This document shows positions 1-7,043 of a stretch of DNA of 20,389 nucleotides, piece by piece (the stretch's first letter is position 1; every line of letters begins with the position of its first letter). The position numbers were made by a program, and so were the translations under genes. The notes under the pieces are model-generated. The model searched no databases, was not told where the DNA came from, and worked only from the letters and a program-made list of their open reading frames with translations. This stretch comes from Puniceispirillum sp965657105 (GTDB lineage Bacteria; Pseudomonadota; Alphaproteobacteria; Puniceispirillales; Puniceispirillaceae): contig NZ_CBFHNB010000041.1 of NCBI RefSeq assembly GCF_965657105.1, positions 1 to 20,389 of the forward strand. The letters are read 5' to 3'.

Positions 1-4
1 ATTA

Positions 5-637
5 TTATTCGCTTGTAGCTTCTTCTTCGGTTTCTTCACCATCTGTGTCTTCATCTTCGTTCTTCACGCCGCCACCAGGTGACTGCAATGTAGCAACGGT
101 AAAGTCGCGGTCGGTAATTGTTGGCTCAACACCGTCGGGCAGCGTAATCGCACTGATATGGATTGAGTCACCGATTTTCAGACCATCAAGATCAATGATG
201 ATTTTTTCCGGAATATCGGTTGCTGGGCAATTCAGCTCGATTTCGTGACGGACAACGTTCAACACGCCACCAATCTTTAGCGCTGGACAAATATCCTCAT
301 TGATAAACTCAACAGGAACGCCAACGGCCACTTTTACCGAACCGGATACCCGCAGAAAATCCATATGCAGAATAGTGTCAGATACCGGATGGAACTGAAT
401 ATCACGGGTTAGAACCGTGTTTTTCTTGCCATCGACCTTGATCTCCAGCAAACGGCCGAAAATACCGGGCTGATGCACGATTTTGGTAATTTCACGGGTA
501 GACATGTTAATGCCTAGAGGTTCCTTCTTGTCGCCGTAAATAACGGCTGGGACAAGACCTGCGCGGCGTGCCGCACGGGCGGACCCCTTACCGACCCGTT
601 CGCGCTGTTCAGCGCTAATGGTTGTTATGTCAGACAT
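5..637 (-). CDS. rplY: 50S ribosomal protein L25 (Ctc/TL5 family)
   Basis: This encodes the two-domain L25 (general stress protein Ctc type) ribosomal protein, which binds 5S rRNA in the large subunit. The predicted product is 210 aa. Roughly residues 1-95 form the L25 beta-barrel (AVIYGDKKEP, then a segment around DIQFHPVSDTILHMDFLRV). Residues 100-185 form the TL5-like C-terminal domain (VGVPVEFINE, LKIGGVLN, and DLDGLKIGDSIHIS). A very acidic Glu/Asp-rich tail closes the protein. The frame stays open upstream, but the ATG at 637 is chosen because AAAGGAG sits 6 nt before it and the protein then begins MSDITT, a normal family start. It lies downstream of prs on the same strand; prs-rplY (often followed by pth) is a common alphaproteobacterial order. 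It probably has its own promoter. Confidence 0.95.
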   Translation of the reverse strand: MSDITTISAEQRERVGKGSARAARRAGLVPAVIYGDKKEPLGINMSTREITKIVHQPGIFGRLLEIKVDGKKNTVLTRDIQFHPVSDTILHMDFLRVSGSVKVAVGVPVEFINEDICPALKIGGVLNVVRHEIELNCPATDIPEKIIIDLDGLKIGDSIHISAITLPDGVEPTITDRDFTVATLQSPGGGVKNEDEDTDGEETEEEATSE

Positions 638-662
638 TGCTAACTCCTTTATCAAACAATGA

Positions 663-684
663 CTATGCCTCCAGGGGTGCATAG
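663..684 (-). promoter_or_regulatory. Hairpin in the rplY 5' leader
   Basis: Perfect 6-bp inverted repeat CTATGC / GCATAG with a 10-nt loop, 13 nt upstream of the rplY Shine-Dalgarno. If the promoter at 693-721 is real, this hairpin sits within a few bases of the transcript 5' end. It could stabilise the mRNA or take part in control. Function is inference. Confidence 0.4.
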
Positions 685-692
685 CGGTGCGA

Positions 693-721
693 GGTATAGG
701 CCGTAAATCACCAAAACACAA
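693..721 (-). promoter_or_regulatory. Candidate sigma-70 promoter of rplY
   Basis: On the minus strand, TTGTGT (721-716) and TATACC (698-693) are separated by exactly 17 nt. Transcription would start near 686, giving a leader of about 50 nt before the rplY ATG at 637. Both boxes are imperfect but correctly spaced and placed. Confidence 0.45.
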
Positions 722-781
722 GCGTTTTACGTGCCGCAGACACGATTCAGGTTATGTTTTGTGACGATGGTTTGAAATTTG

Positions 782-806
782 AAAAGGGGTCTTGGTAAAA
801 GCCCCC
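782..806 (-). terminator. Weak intrinsic terminator after prs
   Basis: On the minus strand GGGG...CCCC arms (extended by short A-T pairs with one mismatch and one wobble) enclose a 4-nt loop and are followed by TTTT. It begins about 20 nt after the prs stop, so it could separate prs from rplY transcription. The stem is short, so read-through is likely. Confidence 0.4.
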
Positions 807-826
807 AACCCATTAGATGCTACCAA

Positions 827-1756
827 TTAGAACAATGTTGAAACTGACCGTTCTTCATTGATTCGCAGGATCGCTTCGCCAAGCAAGGGCGCAACTGATA
901 GATGCCGCACATTACGCGCAACCCGCACCGCTTCAGTGGCGGGAATCGAATCCGTTGTAACCAGCGAATTAAGCGGCGAGGCTGCCACCCGGCTCACCGC
1001 GCCACCTGACAATACGCCATGCGTGACATAGGCATCAACGCTCAACGCGCCGTCATTCATCAAGGCAACAGCCGCATTACACAAAGTGCCACCCGAATCG
1101 ACAATATCGTCAACCATGATGCAATGACGTTTGCTTACATCACCGATGATATTCATGACTTCGGATACGCCAGCTTTAGGGCGGCGCTTATCAATGATCG
1201 CCAGATCAGCATCAAGCCGTCTGGCCAGTGAACGTGCCCGCACCACGCCGCCAACATCAGGCGATACGATCATCAGCTTCGATCCATCATAGCGTTGTTT
1301 GATATCTTCGATGAAAACTGGTGCGGCGAACAGATTATCAGTTGGAATATCGAAAAAGCCTTGTATCTGGCCTGCATGCAGATCAATCGTCAGCACGCGA
1401 TCGGCACCTGCCGAGGTAATAAGATTGGCCAGTAATTTTGCCGAAATCGGCGTACGGGGCCCCGATTTACGATCTTGGCGCGCATAGCCATAATAAGGCA
1501 GGACAGCTGTGATCCGGCGGGCTGATCCACGACGCAGCGCATCAAGCGCGACAAGCAATTCCATGACATTGTCATTCGCGGGGAAACAGGTTGACTGGAT
1601 AACAAACACATCTTCACCACGAACATTTTCGGCGATCTCGACAAACACTTCCATATCGGCAAAGCGTTTTACATCGGCGAGGGTGAGCGGAACATCAAGG
1701 TAGGCGGCAATAGCTTCCGCAAGAGGACGATTACTATTGCAAGATAAAATCTTCAT
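827..1756 (-). CDS. prs: Ribose-phosphate pyrophosphokinase (PRPP synthetase)
   Basis: This cytoplasmic enzyme makes PRPP from ribose 5-phosphate and ATP, feeding purine, pyrimidine, NAD, His and Trp synthesis. The product is 309 aa, close to the usual class I bacterial length of about 310-320. The N-terminal half has the FADMEVFVEI flexible-loop region, the YGYARQDRK segment (catalytic/ATP-binding) and the divalent-cation motif LTIDLHAGQIQGFF. The C-terminal half has VSPDVGGVVRA and the PRPP/ribose-5-phosphate loop VDDIVDSGGT. The ATG at 1756 is preceded by AAAGG and begins MKILSCNSN, typical of the family. It lies downstream of pgeF on the same strand with a 192-bp gap that holds a tiny ORF and several hairpins. 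No truncation or missing catalytic residue is visible. Confidence 0.97.
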   Translation of the reverse strand: MKILSCNSNRPLAEAIAAYLDVPLTLADVKRFADMEVFVEIAENVRGEDVFVIQSTCFPANDNVMELLVALDALRRGSARRITAVLPYYGYARQDRKSGPRTPISAKLLANLITSAGADRVLTIDLHAGQIQGFFDIPTDNLFAAPVFIEDIKQRYDGSKLMIVSPDVGGVVRARSLARRLDADLAIIDKRRPKAGVSEVMNIIGDVSKRHCIMVDDIVDSGGTLCNAAVALMNDGALSVDAYVTHGVLSGGAVSRVAASPLNSLVTTDSIPATEAVRVARNVRHLSVAPLLGEAILRINEERSVSTLF

Positions 1757-1761
1757 GCGTC

Positions 1762-1852
1762 AAAACCTTTGCCGGTTTTCGTGGTTGTAGCCCACTACAA
1801 GAAGCATGTTATTAGCAATCACATGGCGAACCGACAAGGTGGTTTTCACCTT
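1762..1852 (-). promoter_or_regulatory. Structured prs leader: three successive hairpins
   Basis: Three perfect 6-bp inverted repeats follow one another on the minus strand ahead of prs. They are AAGGTG/CACCTT with a 5-nt loop (1852-1836), TTGTAG/CTACAA with a 4-nt loop (1800-1785), and AAAACC/GGTTTT with a 6-nt loop (1779-1762). The last overlaps the AAAGG Shine-Dalgarno, so it could limit ribosome access. The first hairpin, read on the plus strand, is followed by TTCTTT and could also end an antisense transcript. Regulation is inference; no known riboswitch class was recognised. Confidence 0.4.
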
Positions 1853-1864
1853 TTCTTTACACTT

Positions 1865-1894
1865 TTATTACGGGGCACTGTTCAGATGATGCAA
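1865..1894 (-). promoter_or_regulatory. Candidate prs promoter
   Basis: On the minus strand TTGCAT (1894-1889) and TAATAA (1870-1865) are 18 nt apart, overlapping the end of the tiny upstream ORF. A start near 1858 would place all three leader hairpins in the prs mRNA. Both boxes are weak matches. Confidence 0.25.
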
Positions 1895-1947
1895 CTGGCC
1901 AGCAAGGAAAGAAACAGTAACCCAAGGAAAATATATAGATGCGGCAT
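1882..1947 (-). CDS. Tiny lipobox-containing peptide, 21 aa
   Basis: This short ORF starts 1 nt after the pgeF stop codon. GAGG lies 6 nt before its ATG, so it has a better ribosome-binding site than some large genes here. The peptide begins MPHLY, continues as an uninterrupted Leu/Phe/Ile-rich hydrophobic stretch, and ends LLASC followed by Ile-Ile and TGA. LASC fits the lipobox [LVI][ASTVI][GAS]C exactly, with Cys at residue 19. If processed, the mature product would be a lipidated Cys with only two residues after it. The first gene of the same cluster is lgt, which performs that lipidation. I do not recognise a named family. It could instead be a remnant of a longer small lipoprotein: the frame beyond TGA encodes a short basic tail, TVPRNKSVKKR, before the next stop. 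Frame, RBS and lipobox are seen; expression and lipidation are inferred. Confidence 0.5.
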   Translation of the reverse strand: MPHLYIFLGLLFLSLLASCII

Positions 1948-1948
1948 T

Positions 1949-2791
1949 TTACGCCTCTTGCATGATGGTGGAAAATGGTTGCAGGGCGATGACTGAAATA
2001 AGGCGGCCTGAGTCGCTATCACCTGCATGAGTCGCAAAGCGATGCGAGAAGAACTGCTCTGATTCGCTATAGGTATCGCGCAGGCAGTCATGAATCGCGC
2101 CAATGCCACAACTCTCTAGACGCATGGCGACATAGCCAGCAAGGTCAAAGCGGTATTTGCCAGGTTCTTGGTCAGTGGCAAAAAAGACCACGGCTTCATC
2201 CGTGCTGGCCAGCACTTCATCACGCAAGTCACTGCCAACCTGATAACTATGCTGGCGGATACAAGGGCCAATCAGTGCGGTTATATTATCGCGCGTGGCA
2301 CCGGCCTTGCACATGCGATTGACCGTTGCTTCCAGCACCCCGCCACATGCGCCGCGCCAGCCGGCATGGGCGGCGCCAATCACACCGGCCTGTCGGTCGG
2401 CGAACAGAATCGGGGTGCAATCGGCTGTCAAAATCGCCAACCCATATTCAGCTATTGCTGTGACATGCGCATCGGCATCCGGGCGCTGGTGTGCATCTTG
2501 ATCAGATGTGACCAGCACGGCATCGGCTGAATGGCATTGCCGAAGCCCGTATAACCTATTTGCGCCAAGCCCAAGGCTGGCCGCAACCCGCCTTCTATTT
2601 TCGGTGATATTGGCAGGCGCGTCCTGTGATCCATAGCCACAATTCAGACTGTTATAATAACCGCTACTCACGCCACCATTTCGGGTGAAAAAACCATGCT
2701 GGATTATGGTGCCCTCTGCATCTGGTGTCTTCCAGTCATCAAACTGGATATACGGCACCCCATCTGGCGAAATGACTGTCGAAAACTGCAT
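1949..2791 (-). CDS. pgeF: Peptidoglycan editing factor PgeF (laccase-domain family)
   Basis: PgeF/YfiH/YlmD proteins are cytoplasmic polyphenol-oxidase-fold enzymes. PgeF helps keep wrong amino acids (Ser for Ala) out of peptidoglycan precursors, and relatives act as purine nucleoside phosphorylases. The 280-aa product has the family motifs HGFFTRNGGVSSG near residue 32, the metal/active-site segment TADCTPI, AAHAGWRG, and IGPCI. The Cys and His of the second and third motifs correspond to the catalytic metal site. Its ATG overlaps the midA stop by one base (TGATG), showing translational coupling. The C-terminus ends just before the tiny lipoprotein-like ORF. Length is slightly above the usual 240-260 aa, mainly from the N-terminal strand and a short tail. 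Confidence 0.95.
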   Translation of the reverse strand: MQFSTVISPDGVPYIQFDDWKTPDAEGTIIQHGFFTRNGGVSSGYYNSLNCGYGSQDAPANITENRRRVAASLGLGANRLYGLRQCHSADAVLVTSDQDAHQRPDADAHVTAIAEYGLAILTADCTPILFADRQAGVIGAAHAGWRGACGGVLEATVNRMCKAGATRDNITALIGPCIRQHSYQVGSDLRDEVLASTDEAVVFFATDQEPGKYRFDLAGYVAMRLESCGIGAIHDCLRDTYSESEQFFSHRFATHAGDSDSGRLISVIALQPFSTIMQEA

Positions 2792-3993
2792 CAGCGATCC
2801 TGCCTAGTTGATGATTCTGTCTTGGCATTATGCGTGACAAAGCCTGGTGGGGTGCCGTCTCCTTGCGGCACCAGCAATGCCACCTTAAAGGCGCTTCCCA
2901 TCTGTGCAGGGCTGACAAGCCGGTCATAGGCGGCGAGTAATGCTCGGCGCATCTCTGGATCGGCATGAGCGGCGGCTTGTTCAGCGCGCGCCTTGAGCCC
3001 GATTTGCGTCAGAAAGCTACCTTGCTCGACAGGACCGACCAGGCGCGCACCTGCCGCGTTGGCACAAGCGGCCAGTGCCCCGAAATCCACCCAATGCGAT
3101 ATATCGGCCTGACCTGGCTGATAGAACAGATCGACAGGCTTATGCGCGGCAACCGCCTGCACCGTATCACCCCTATTATCTGTCTTGCCGTAATCAATGA
3201 TCAAAATGGCACCGCCAAAGCGGGCTATATGCGCCGCCAGACTTCGCATGATGTCTTCACCTAACGCGCATGATTCGGCAATCGCCCCATCAAGTGGCGT
3301 CGCCATATCGTCTCCCTCTTGGCTTGGTCCTGAGTTGTTTGTATCAAGTCGCCACATTTCAAGCTCGGCGTCGGTCAGGGGTTTGCCCTCGACAAAGCCC
3401 AATGCGGGGGTGGCTGTTACCAGCCGGTGCCGCCAGATGCCTGTTCGGCAGATCGCATGTGCCACTGGCAGGGCATCGAAAAATTCATTAGCAATGCCAT
3501 AAAGCGGTGCGGCAGGTAAGGCCGACAGATCATCATGCCAATGGATCACCGCGTCGGGCAACGCTTGCTCTTGAAGCGTGCGCAGATATGGACTTGTTTC
3601 GATCAGATGCACCGGGCATGCCGTTAGATCTGGCATAAGCTGTTCCCAGACATGCCGCATATCGGCCATTAAGGTGCCGCGCCCAGGGCCGCATTCGATA
3701 ATCGCTGGTTTTTGGTGTCCAGATGCTGTTTCCTCTGGTGTCTGGCCAAGCTCGAACATATGCGCCAGAAACAAACCACACATCTCACCAAAAAGGCCGG
3801 ATATTTCGGGTGCGGTGATAAAGTCCCCTTTTTGGCCAAAGGGATCACTTGATTGATAATAGCCAGCACTAGCTGTGCTTAACGCGATTTCGATATAGCG
3901 TGCCAGTGACAGTGGGCTATCAGCTGCAATCTGCGCGACAAGCGAAGCTGTCATATCATCGGCATTAATATCATCACCGCTGGCAATGCTCAT
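2791..3993 (-). CDS. MidA/NDUFAF7-type SAM-dependent methyltransferase
   Basis: This belongs to the DUF185 family, whose mitochondrial member NDUFAF7/MidA methylates an arginine of a complex I subunit during NADH dehydrogenase assembly. The bacterial role is presumed similar but little tested. The 400-aa protein carries the family hallmarks GDFITAPEISGLFGE, the SAM-binding glycine motif ECGPGRGTLMAD, ANEFFDALPV, and IDYGK. The open frame runs farther upstream (to 4047), but the ATG at 3993 is chosen because it overlaps the lgt stop in the classic ATGA arrangement. An upstream start would be buried in lgt. The sequence between lgt and pgeF is fully coupled, so the three are almost certainly one transcript. 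This lgt-midA-pgeF order is common in alphaproteobacteria. Confidence 0.92.
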   Translation of the reverse strand: MSIASGDDINADDMTASLVAQIAADSPLSLARYIEIALSTASAGYYQSSDPFGQKGDFITAPEISGLFGEMCGLFLAHMFELGQTPEETASGHQKPAIIECGPGRGTLMADMRHVWEQLMPDLTACPVHLIETSPYLRTLQEQALPDAVIHWHDDLSALPAAPLYGIANEFFDALPVAHAICRTGIWRHRLVTATPALGFVEGKPLTDAELEMWRLDTNNSGPSQEGDDMATPLDGAIAESCALGEDIMRSLAAHIARFGGAILIIDYGKTDNRGDTVQAVAAHKPVDLFYQPGQADISHWVDFGALAACANAAGARLVGPVEQGSFLTQIGLKARAEQAAAHADPEMRRALLAAYDRLVSPAQMGSAFKVALLVPQGDGTPPGFVTHNAKTESSTRQDR

Positions 3994-4826
3994 CTGCGGC
4001 GCTCCCGCATTAACAGATAAAGACCACCTGCCAGCATCGGCAAACATAAGATCTGTCCCATCGTGATCACGCCAAATAATACACCTAGATGCGCATCGGG
4101 TTCGCGCGCGAATTCGATCAGATAACGGCTCGCTCCATAACCGATCAGCATAATGGCTGTAAGACGTCCTTGATATGCTAGCCAGCCTTTCCGGTAGCCC
4201 ATGAGCATAGCCAGTCCCAGCACCAGCCCTTCGAGGCCAGCTTCATAAAGCTGGCTTGGATGACGCGGGGCACCGTCGCTATGCGGAAACACCATTGCCC
4301 ACGGCACATCGGTAATCCGTCCCCATAATTCACCATTGATAAAATTGGCAATGCGACCAAAGAATAGTCCTATCGGCAATACCATCGACACCCGATCGCT
4401 GATCGCCAGCACTGGTATCTGATGCCGCCGCGCCAGCAGCATCATGGCGAATGTAACACCAACCAACCCGCCGTGAAATGACATGCCGCCTTGCCATATC
4501 TTAAAGATATCTAGCGGATAGGATAGGAAATAGCTGGCATTGTAAAACAGCACATAGCCAAGACGCCCGCCAGCAATGATCCCGATCAAAACATAATTCA
4601 TCAGGCTATCAAGCGCGACACTGGTCATGGCTGAGTCGGCTTTATTGGCTTCTCGCTTCAACAGATAAAAACCGATCAGCAAGCCCGCTATATAGGCCAG
4701 CGCATACCAGCGAATACCAAAATTACCAAACTGAATGGCAAATTCATTGAATTCAGGCAGAATGATTCCGGCTGATGAAACTATCTCGGCTGTTTGGGCA
4801 TCGGCTGTTTGTAAGTTGCTGGTCAT
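3990..4826 (-). CDS. lgt: Prolipoprotein diacylglyceryl transferase
   Basis: Lgt is the inner-membrane enzyme that moves diacylglycerol from phosphatidylglycerol onto the lipobox cysteine of prolipoproteins, the first step of lipoprotein maturation. The 278-aa product shows about seven hydrophobic segments. It has the family signature GRIANFINGELWGR near residues 157-170, the essential SFHGGLVG motif, GGRLGYVLFYN, and the conserved HPSQLYEA. The C-terminus is the basic RERRR. The ATG at 4826 has no clear Shine-Dalgarno, so translation may start weakly or from a short leader. It is the first gene of a coupled run with midA and pgeF and is divergent from the UbiK-type gene. A strong inverted repeat lies 33 nt upstream. 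Confidence 0.97.
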   Translation of the reverse strand: MTSNLQTADAQTAEIVSSAGIILPEFNEFAIQFGNFGIRWYALAYIAGLLIGFYLLKREANKADSAMTSVALDSLMNYVLIGIIAGGRLGYVLFYNASYFLSYPLDIFKIWQGGMSFHGGLVGVTFAMMLLARRHQIPVLAISDRVSMVLPIGLFFGRIANFINGELWGRITDVPWAMVFPHSDGAPRHPSQLYEAGLEGLVLGLAMLMGYRKGWLAYQGRLTAIMLIGYGASRYLIEFAREPDAHLGVLFGVITMGQILCLPMLAGGLYLLMRERRR

Positions 4827-4858
4827 GGCTAGATACGATCCGGCTGGTTGAAACTATC

Positions 4859-4887
4859 GTCGCATCGGCAAAGAACAGCGATGCGAC
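4859..4887. repeat. Inverted repeat in the lgt / ubiK divergent promoter region
   Basis: Perfect 9-bp arms GTCGCATCG and CGATGCGAC flank an 11-nt spacer. The site is 33 nt from the lgt start and about 130 nt from the ubiK-like start. It lacks a T-run on either strand, so it is not a typical terminator. An operator or leader hairpin for lgt is more likely. A second, bulged inverted repeat (TTATCTCTA / TAGAGGATAA) lies at 4922-4941. Confidence 0.45.
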
Positions 4888-5017
4888 ATAATGTGGTGAT
4901 TGCAAGCTTAGCGCATTCACCTTATCTCTAGTAGAGGATAAATAGGCAACCTGCTTATCTTTGGGTAAACTGCCCATCACAAATGCACAGGTTGGATCGT
5001 CATAGTAGGAGAATTTC

Positions 5018-5383
5018 ATGGCTTTGCGTTCATCTTTAATGTCAGACCTTGCCCAGATGGCCAATGGGGCCGCATCCGCCCTTGGCGGGGTGCGCGAAGA
5101 AATAGATAATATGATACGCCATCGTTTAGAACGCACCTTGAATGCGCGTGGGTTAGTTACGCGTGAGGAATTTGACGCACTGCGTACCCGTCATGAAGCG
5201 CTTGCTGCGCGTCTGGCCATGCTTGAGGCGGCGTCATCAGCCCAGCCAGCCGGCAAAACCAAGGCCAAAACCGCATCCGAATCAGGTGCCGAATCGATGC
5301 CCCGTACAGCTACAAAAACCGCCAAACGTCCTGTGGCTAAAAAACCAGCTGCAAAAAAGCCTGCCGCGCCAAAAAATAAATGA
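5018..5383 (+). CDS. UbiK/BMFP-family accessory factor with Lys/Ala-rich tail
   Basis: UbiK (YqiC, membrane-fusogenic BMFP family) is a small coiled-coil protein that assists ubiquinone synthesis, working with UbiJ near the membrane in Escherichia coli. The 121-aa product has the expected N-terminal amphipathic region (LMSDLAQMANGAASALGGVREEI) followed by a coiled coil around LVTREEFDALRTRHEALAARLAMLE (positions about 46-70). After residue 75 it departs from the short family norm with a tail rich in Lys, Ala and Pro (AKKPAAKKPAAPKNK), resembling histone-H1-like tails. The ATG has AGGAG 6 nt upstream. It is divergent from lgt, and a YbjN-type gene and proC follow on the same strand, a recurrent alphaproteobacterial neighbourhood. 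The family call is good; the exact function here is inferred. Confidence 0.85.
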   Translation: MALRSSLMSDLAQMANGAASALGGVREEIDNMIRHRLERTLNARGLVTREEFDALRTRHEALAARLAMLEAASSAQPAGKTKAKTASESGAESMPRTATKTAKRPVAKKPAAKKPAAPKNK

Positions 5384-5508
5384 AATGTGACTGATGGCTG
5401 AACCAAGCCGAATCACCAGAAAAACAGGAAAAAACACTAAAAATTGTGGTTTTGCAAATTCCAGACACTAAATATTGTGTCGAAATAGCTTGATCAGCCG
5501 CACCGCTT

Positions 5509-5539
5509 TTGTCACTTTAGGTCATGAAGGTGCTATTCT
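5509..5539 (+). promoter_or_regulatory. Candidate extended -10 promoter for the YbjN-type gene and proC
   Basis: TTGTCA at 5509-5514 and an extended -10, TGC plus TATTCT (5531-5539), stand 19 nt apart. This lies in the roughly 190-bp gap after the UbiK-type gene. The start would be near 5546, about 30 nt before the chosen ATG. Spacing is long, so this is tentative. Confidence 0.3.
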
Positions 5540-5576
5540 AGGCACCCAAACGCATATGCCTTATTGGAACATGACA

Positions 5577-6080
5577 ATGGCGCTGACCCAGCAAAATGAC
5601 GATATTATTCTTGCCGACCCAATTGAGCTTGTGTCGCGTTTTGTCACACGGCATGACTGGCTTTTACGGCGTCAGGCCAGCAACGCCATCTTTGCTGAAA
5701 TTCCCGGTAAATGGAGCGATTATCAACTGCATGCTACCTGGCAGGTTTCAGAACAGACAATGCACGTGACTTGCCGCATTGATATTCAGGCTGATGAAAG
5801 TCAGTTTGGCGAAATAGCCTTGCTTGCCGCTTTGTTAAATCAGCAGGTATTTATCGGGCATTTGGCGTTTGATATCACCAATGGCGAGCTGGAATTGCGT
5901 CATACGCTGGCTTTACGTGGTGCGGGCGGGGCTACGCCTGAACAGATCGAAGATGTGGTTGATATCATGCTTGGCGAATGTGAACAGAATTTTCCGGCCA
6001 TTTATCAGGTGGCGCATGGCGCCATGCAAGCGACCGACGCGGCTGCGATTGTCTTGATGCCGACAATGGGTGAGGCATGA
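5577..6080 (+). CDS. YbjN domain-containing protein (putative type III secretion chaperone fold)
   Basis: This 167-aa protein matches the alphaproteobacterial YbjN family, whose members adopt the class I secretion-chaperone fold. YbjN in enterobacteria affects motility and stress responses, but the molecular role is unknown. Recognisable family segments are IPGKWSDYQLHATWQ, a central LAALLNQQVFIGHLAFD, LELRHTLALRGAGGATPEQIE, and the C-terminal LGECEQNFPAIYQVAHG. The frame opens at 5475, but the ATG at 5577 (MALTQQ) gives the normal family length. GGA lies about 8 nt before it. An ATG at 5571 is an alternative. The stop overlaps the proC start by 4 nt (ATGA), so the two are co-translated, as in many alphaproteobacteria. 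Confidence 0.85.
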   Translation: MALTQQNDDIILADPIELVSRFVTRHDWLLRRQASNAIFAEIPGKWSDYQLHATWQVSEQTMHVTCRIDIQADESQFGEIALLAALLNQQVFIGHLAFDITNGELELRHTLALRGAGGATPEQIEDVVDIMLGECEQNFPAIYQVAHGAMQATDAAAIVLMPTMGEA

Positions 6081-6931
6081 GCACAGCCAGCATCCCGTCA
6101 CCACAACATCATATCGTCCTTATTGGATGTGGTAAGATGGGTGGTGCCATGCTAGAAGGCTGGATTGCTGATACCGAACTTGACGCGCATTTTTCCATAA
6201 TCGAACCGTTTCAGGATCATCTTGGCTGGACAAACAAACACGCCCATATCGCGCTGTTTGAAAGTTGTGCCGCCGCCGAAACCGCATCCATCCCGCCCGC
6301 GACGATCATCGTGCTGGCAGTGAAGCCACAGGTGATGGACGCGGCGATAGGGCATTTTGCCCCTATGATCGACGATGATACGGCGTTTCTGTCGATCGCC
6401 GCTGGCATTACAACCGCCTGGCTGGCGTCACGCCTTGACGTTTTGATGGGAGGCACCGCGCCAATACTGCGCGCTATGCCGAATACACCCGCCGCGATTG
6501 GTCATGGCATCACCGTGCTATATAGCGGTAAGGCAACAGATGCTAAGCGCGATCTTGCTGGCCAGCTATTGGCGGCGGTCGGGCAGGTTGTGATGATTGA
6601 CGATGAAAGCCTGATGGATGCTGTTACCGCGGTTTCGGGTTCTGGGCCTGCTTATGTGTTTTTGCTTGCCGAGGTGATGACCAAAGCGGCGATCGAAGCT
6701 GGCTTGCCAGCTGATCTCGCCGCCAAGCTTGCCGCGGCCACGGTGGCGGGGGCTGGCGCGCTGATTGCGGCGTCTGATGATGATCCGGCTATCTTGCGTG
6801 CTAATGTGACCAGCAAGGGCGGCACCACGGCGGCGGCTCTTGATGTGTTGATGGCGGATGATGGTATGGCCCCTTTGCTGGCGCGCGCTATCGCGGCGGC
6901 GAAAGCCCGTTCCATCGCGTTGGGAAGCTGA
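6077..6931 (+). CDS. proC: Pyrroline-5-carboxylate reductase
   Basis: ProC carries out the last step of proline synthesis, NAD(P)H-dependent reduction of pyrroline-5-carboxylate in the cytoplasm. The 284-aa product has the N-terminal Rossmann motif IGCGKMGGAM (about residues 16-25), IIVLAVKPQ, RAMPNTPAAIGHG, and the C-terminal dimerisation/catalytic signature SGSGPAYVFLLAE. Near the end is TSKGGTTAAALDVL. The length is normal (about 265-285). It starts with an ATGA overlap on the YbjN-type gene. A 112-bp gap follows before the TetR-like gene, and no clear terminator was seen there. Confidence 0.97.
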   Translation: MSTASIPSPQHHIVLIGCGKMGGAMLEGWIADTELDAHFSIIEPFQDHLGWTNKHAHIALFESCAAAETASIPPATIIVLAVKPQVMDAAIGHFAPMIDDDTAFLSIAAGITTAWLASRLDVLMGGTAPILRAMPNTPAAIGHGITVLYSGKATDAKRDLAGQLLAAVGQVVMIDDESLMDAVTAVSGSGPAYVFLLAEVMTKAAIEAGLPADLAAKLAAATVAGAGALIAASDDDPAILRANVTSKGGTTAAALDVLMADDGMAPLLARAIAAAKARSIALGS

Positions 6932-7043
6932 TTACAACATCATTTCTGAAACGCGCTAATTATTGATTTTGTCTGCTGGCTGGAAATCGACGTCTATTTT
7001 CTTATATAAAGAGTATAAATCCATTGTTGCTGGGTAAGACGTG

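Noticed and set aside
1836..1852. Terminator for a plus-strand transcript before prs
   Set aside because: The stem with following TTCTTT looks terminator-like on the plus strand, but no plus-strand gene or promoter was seen upstream. It is listed instead as part of the prs leader.
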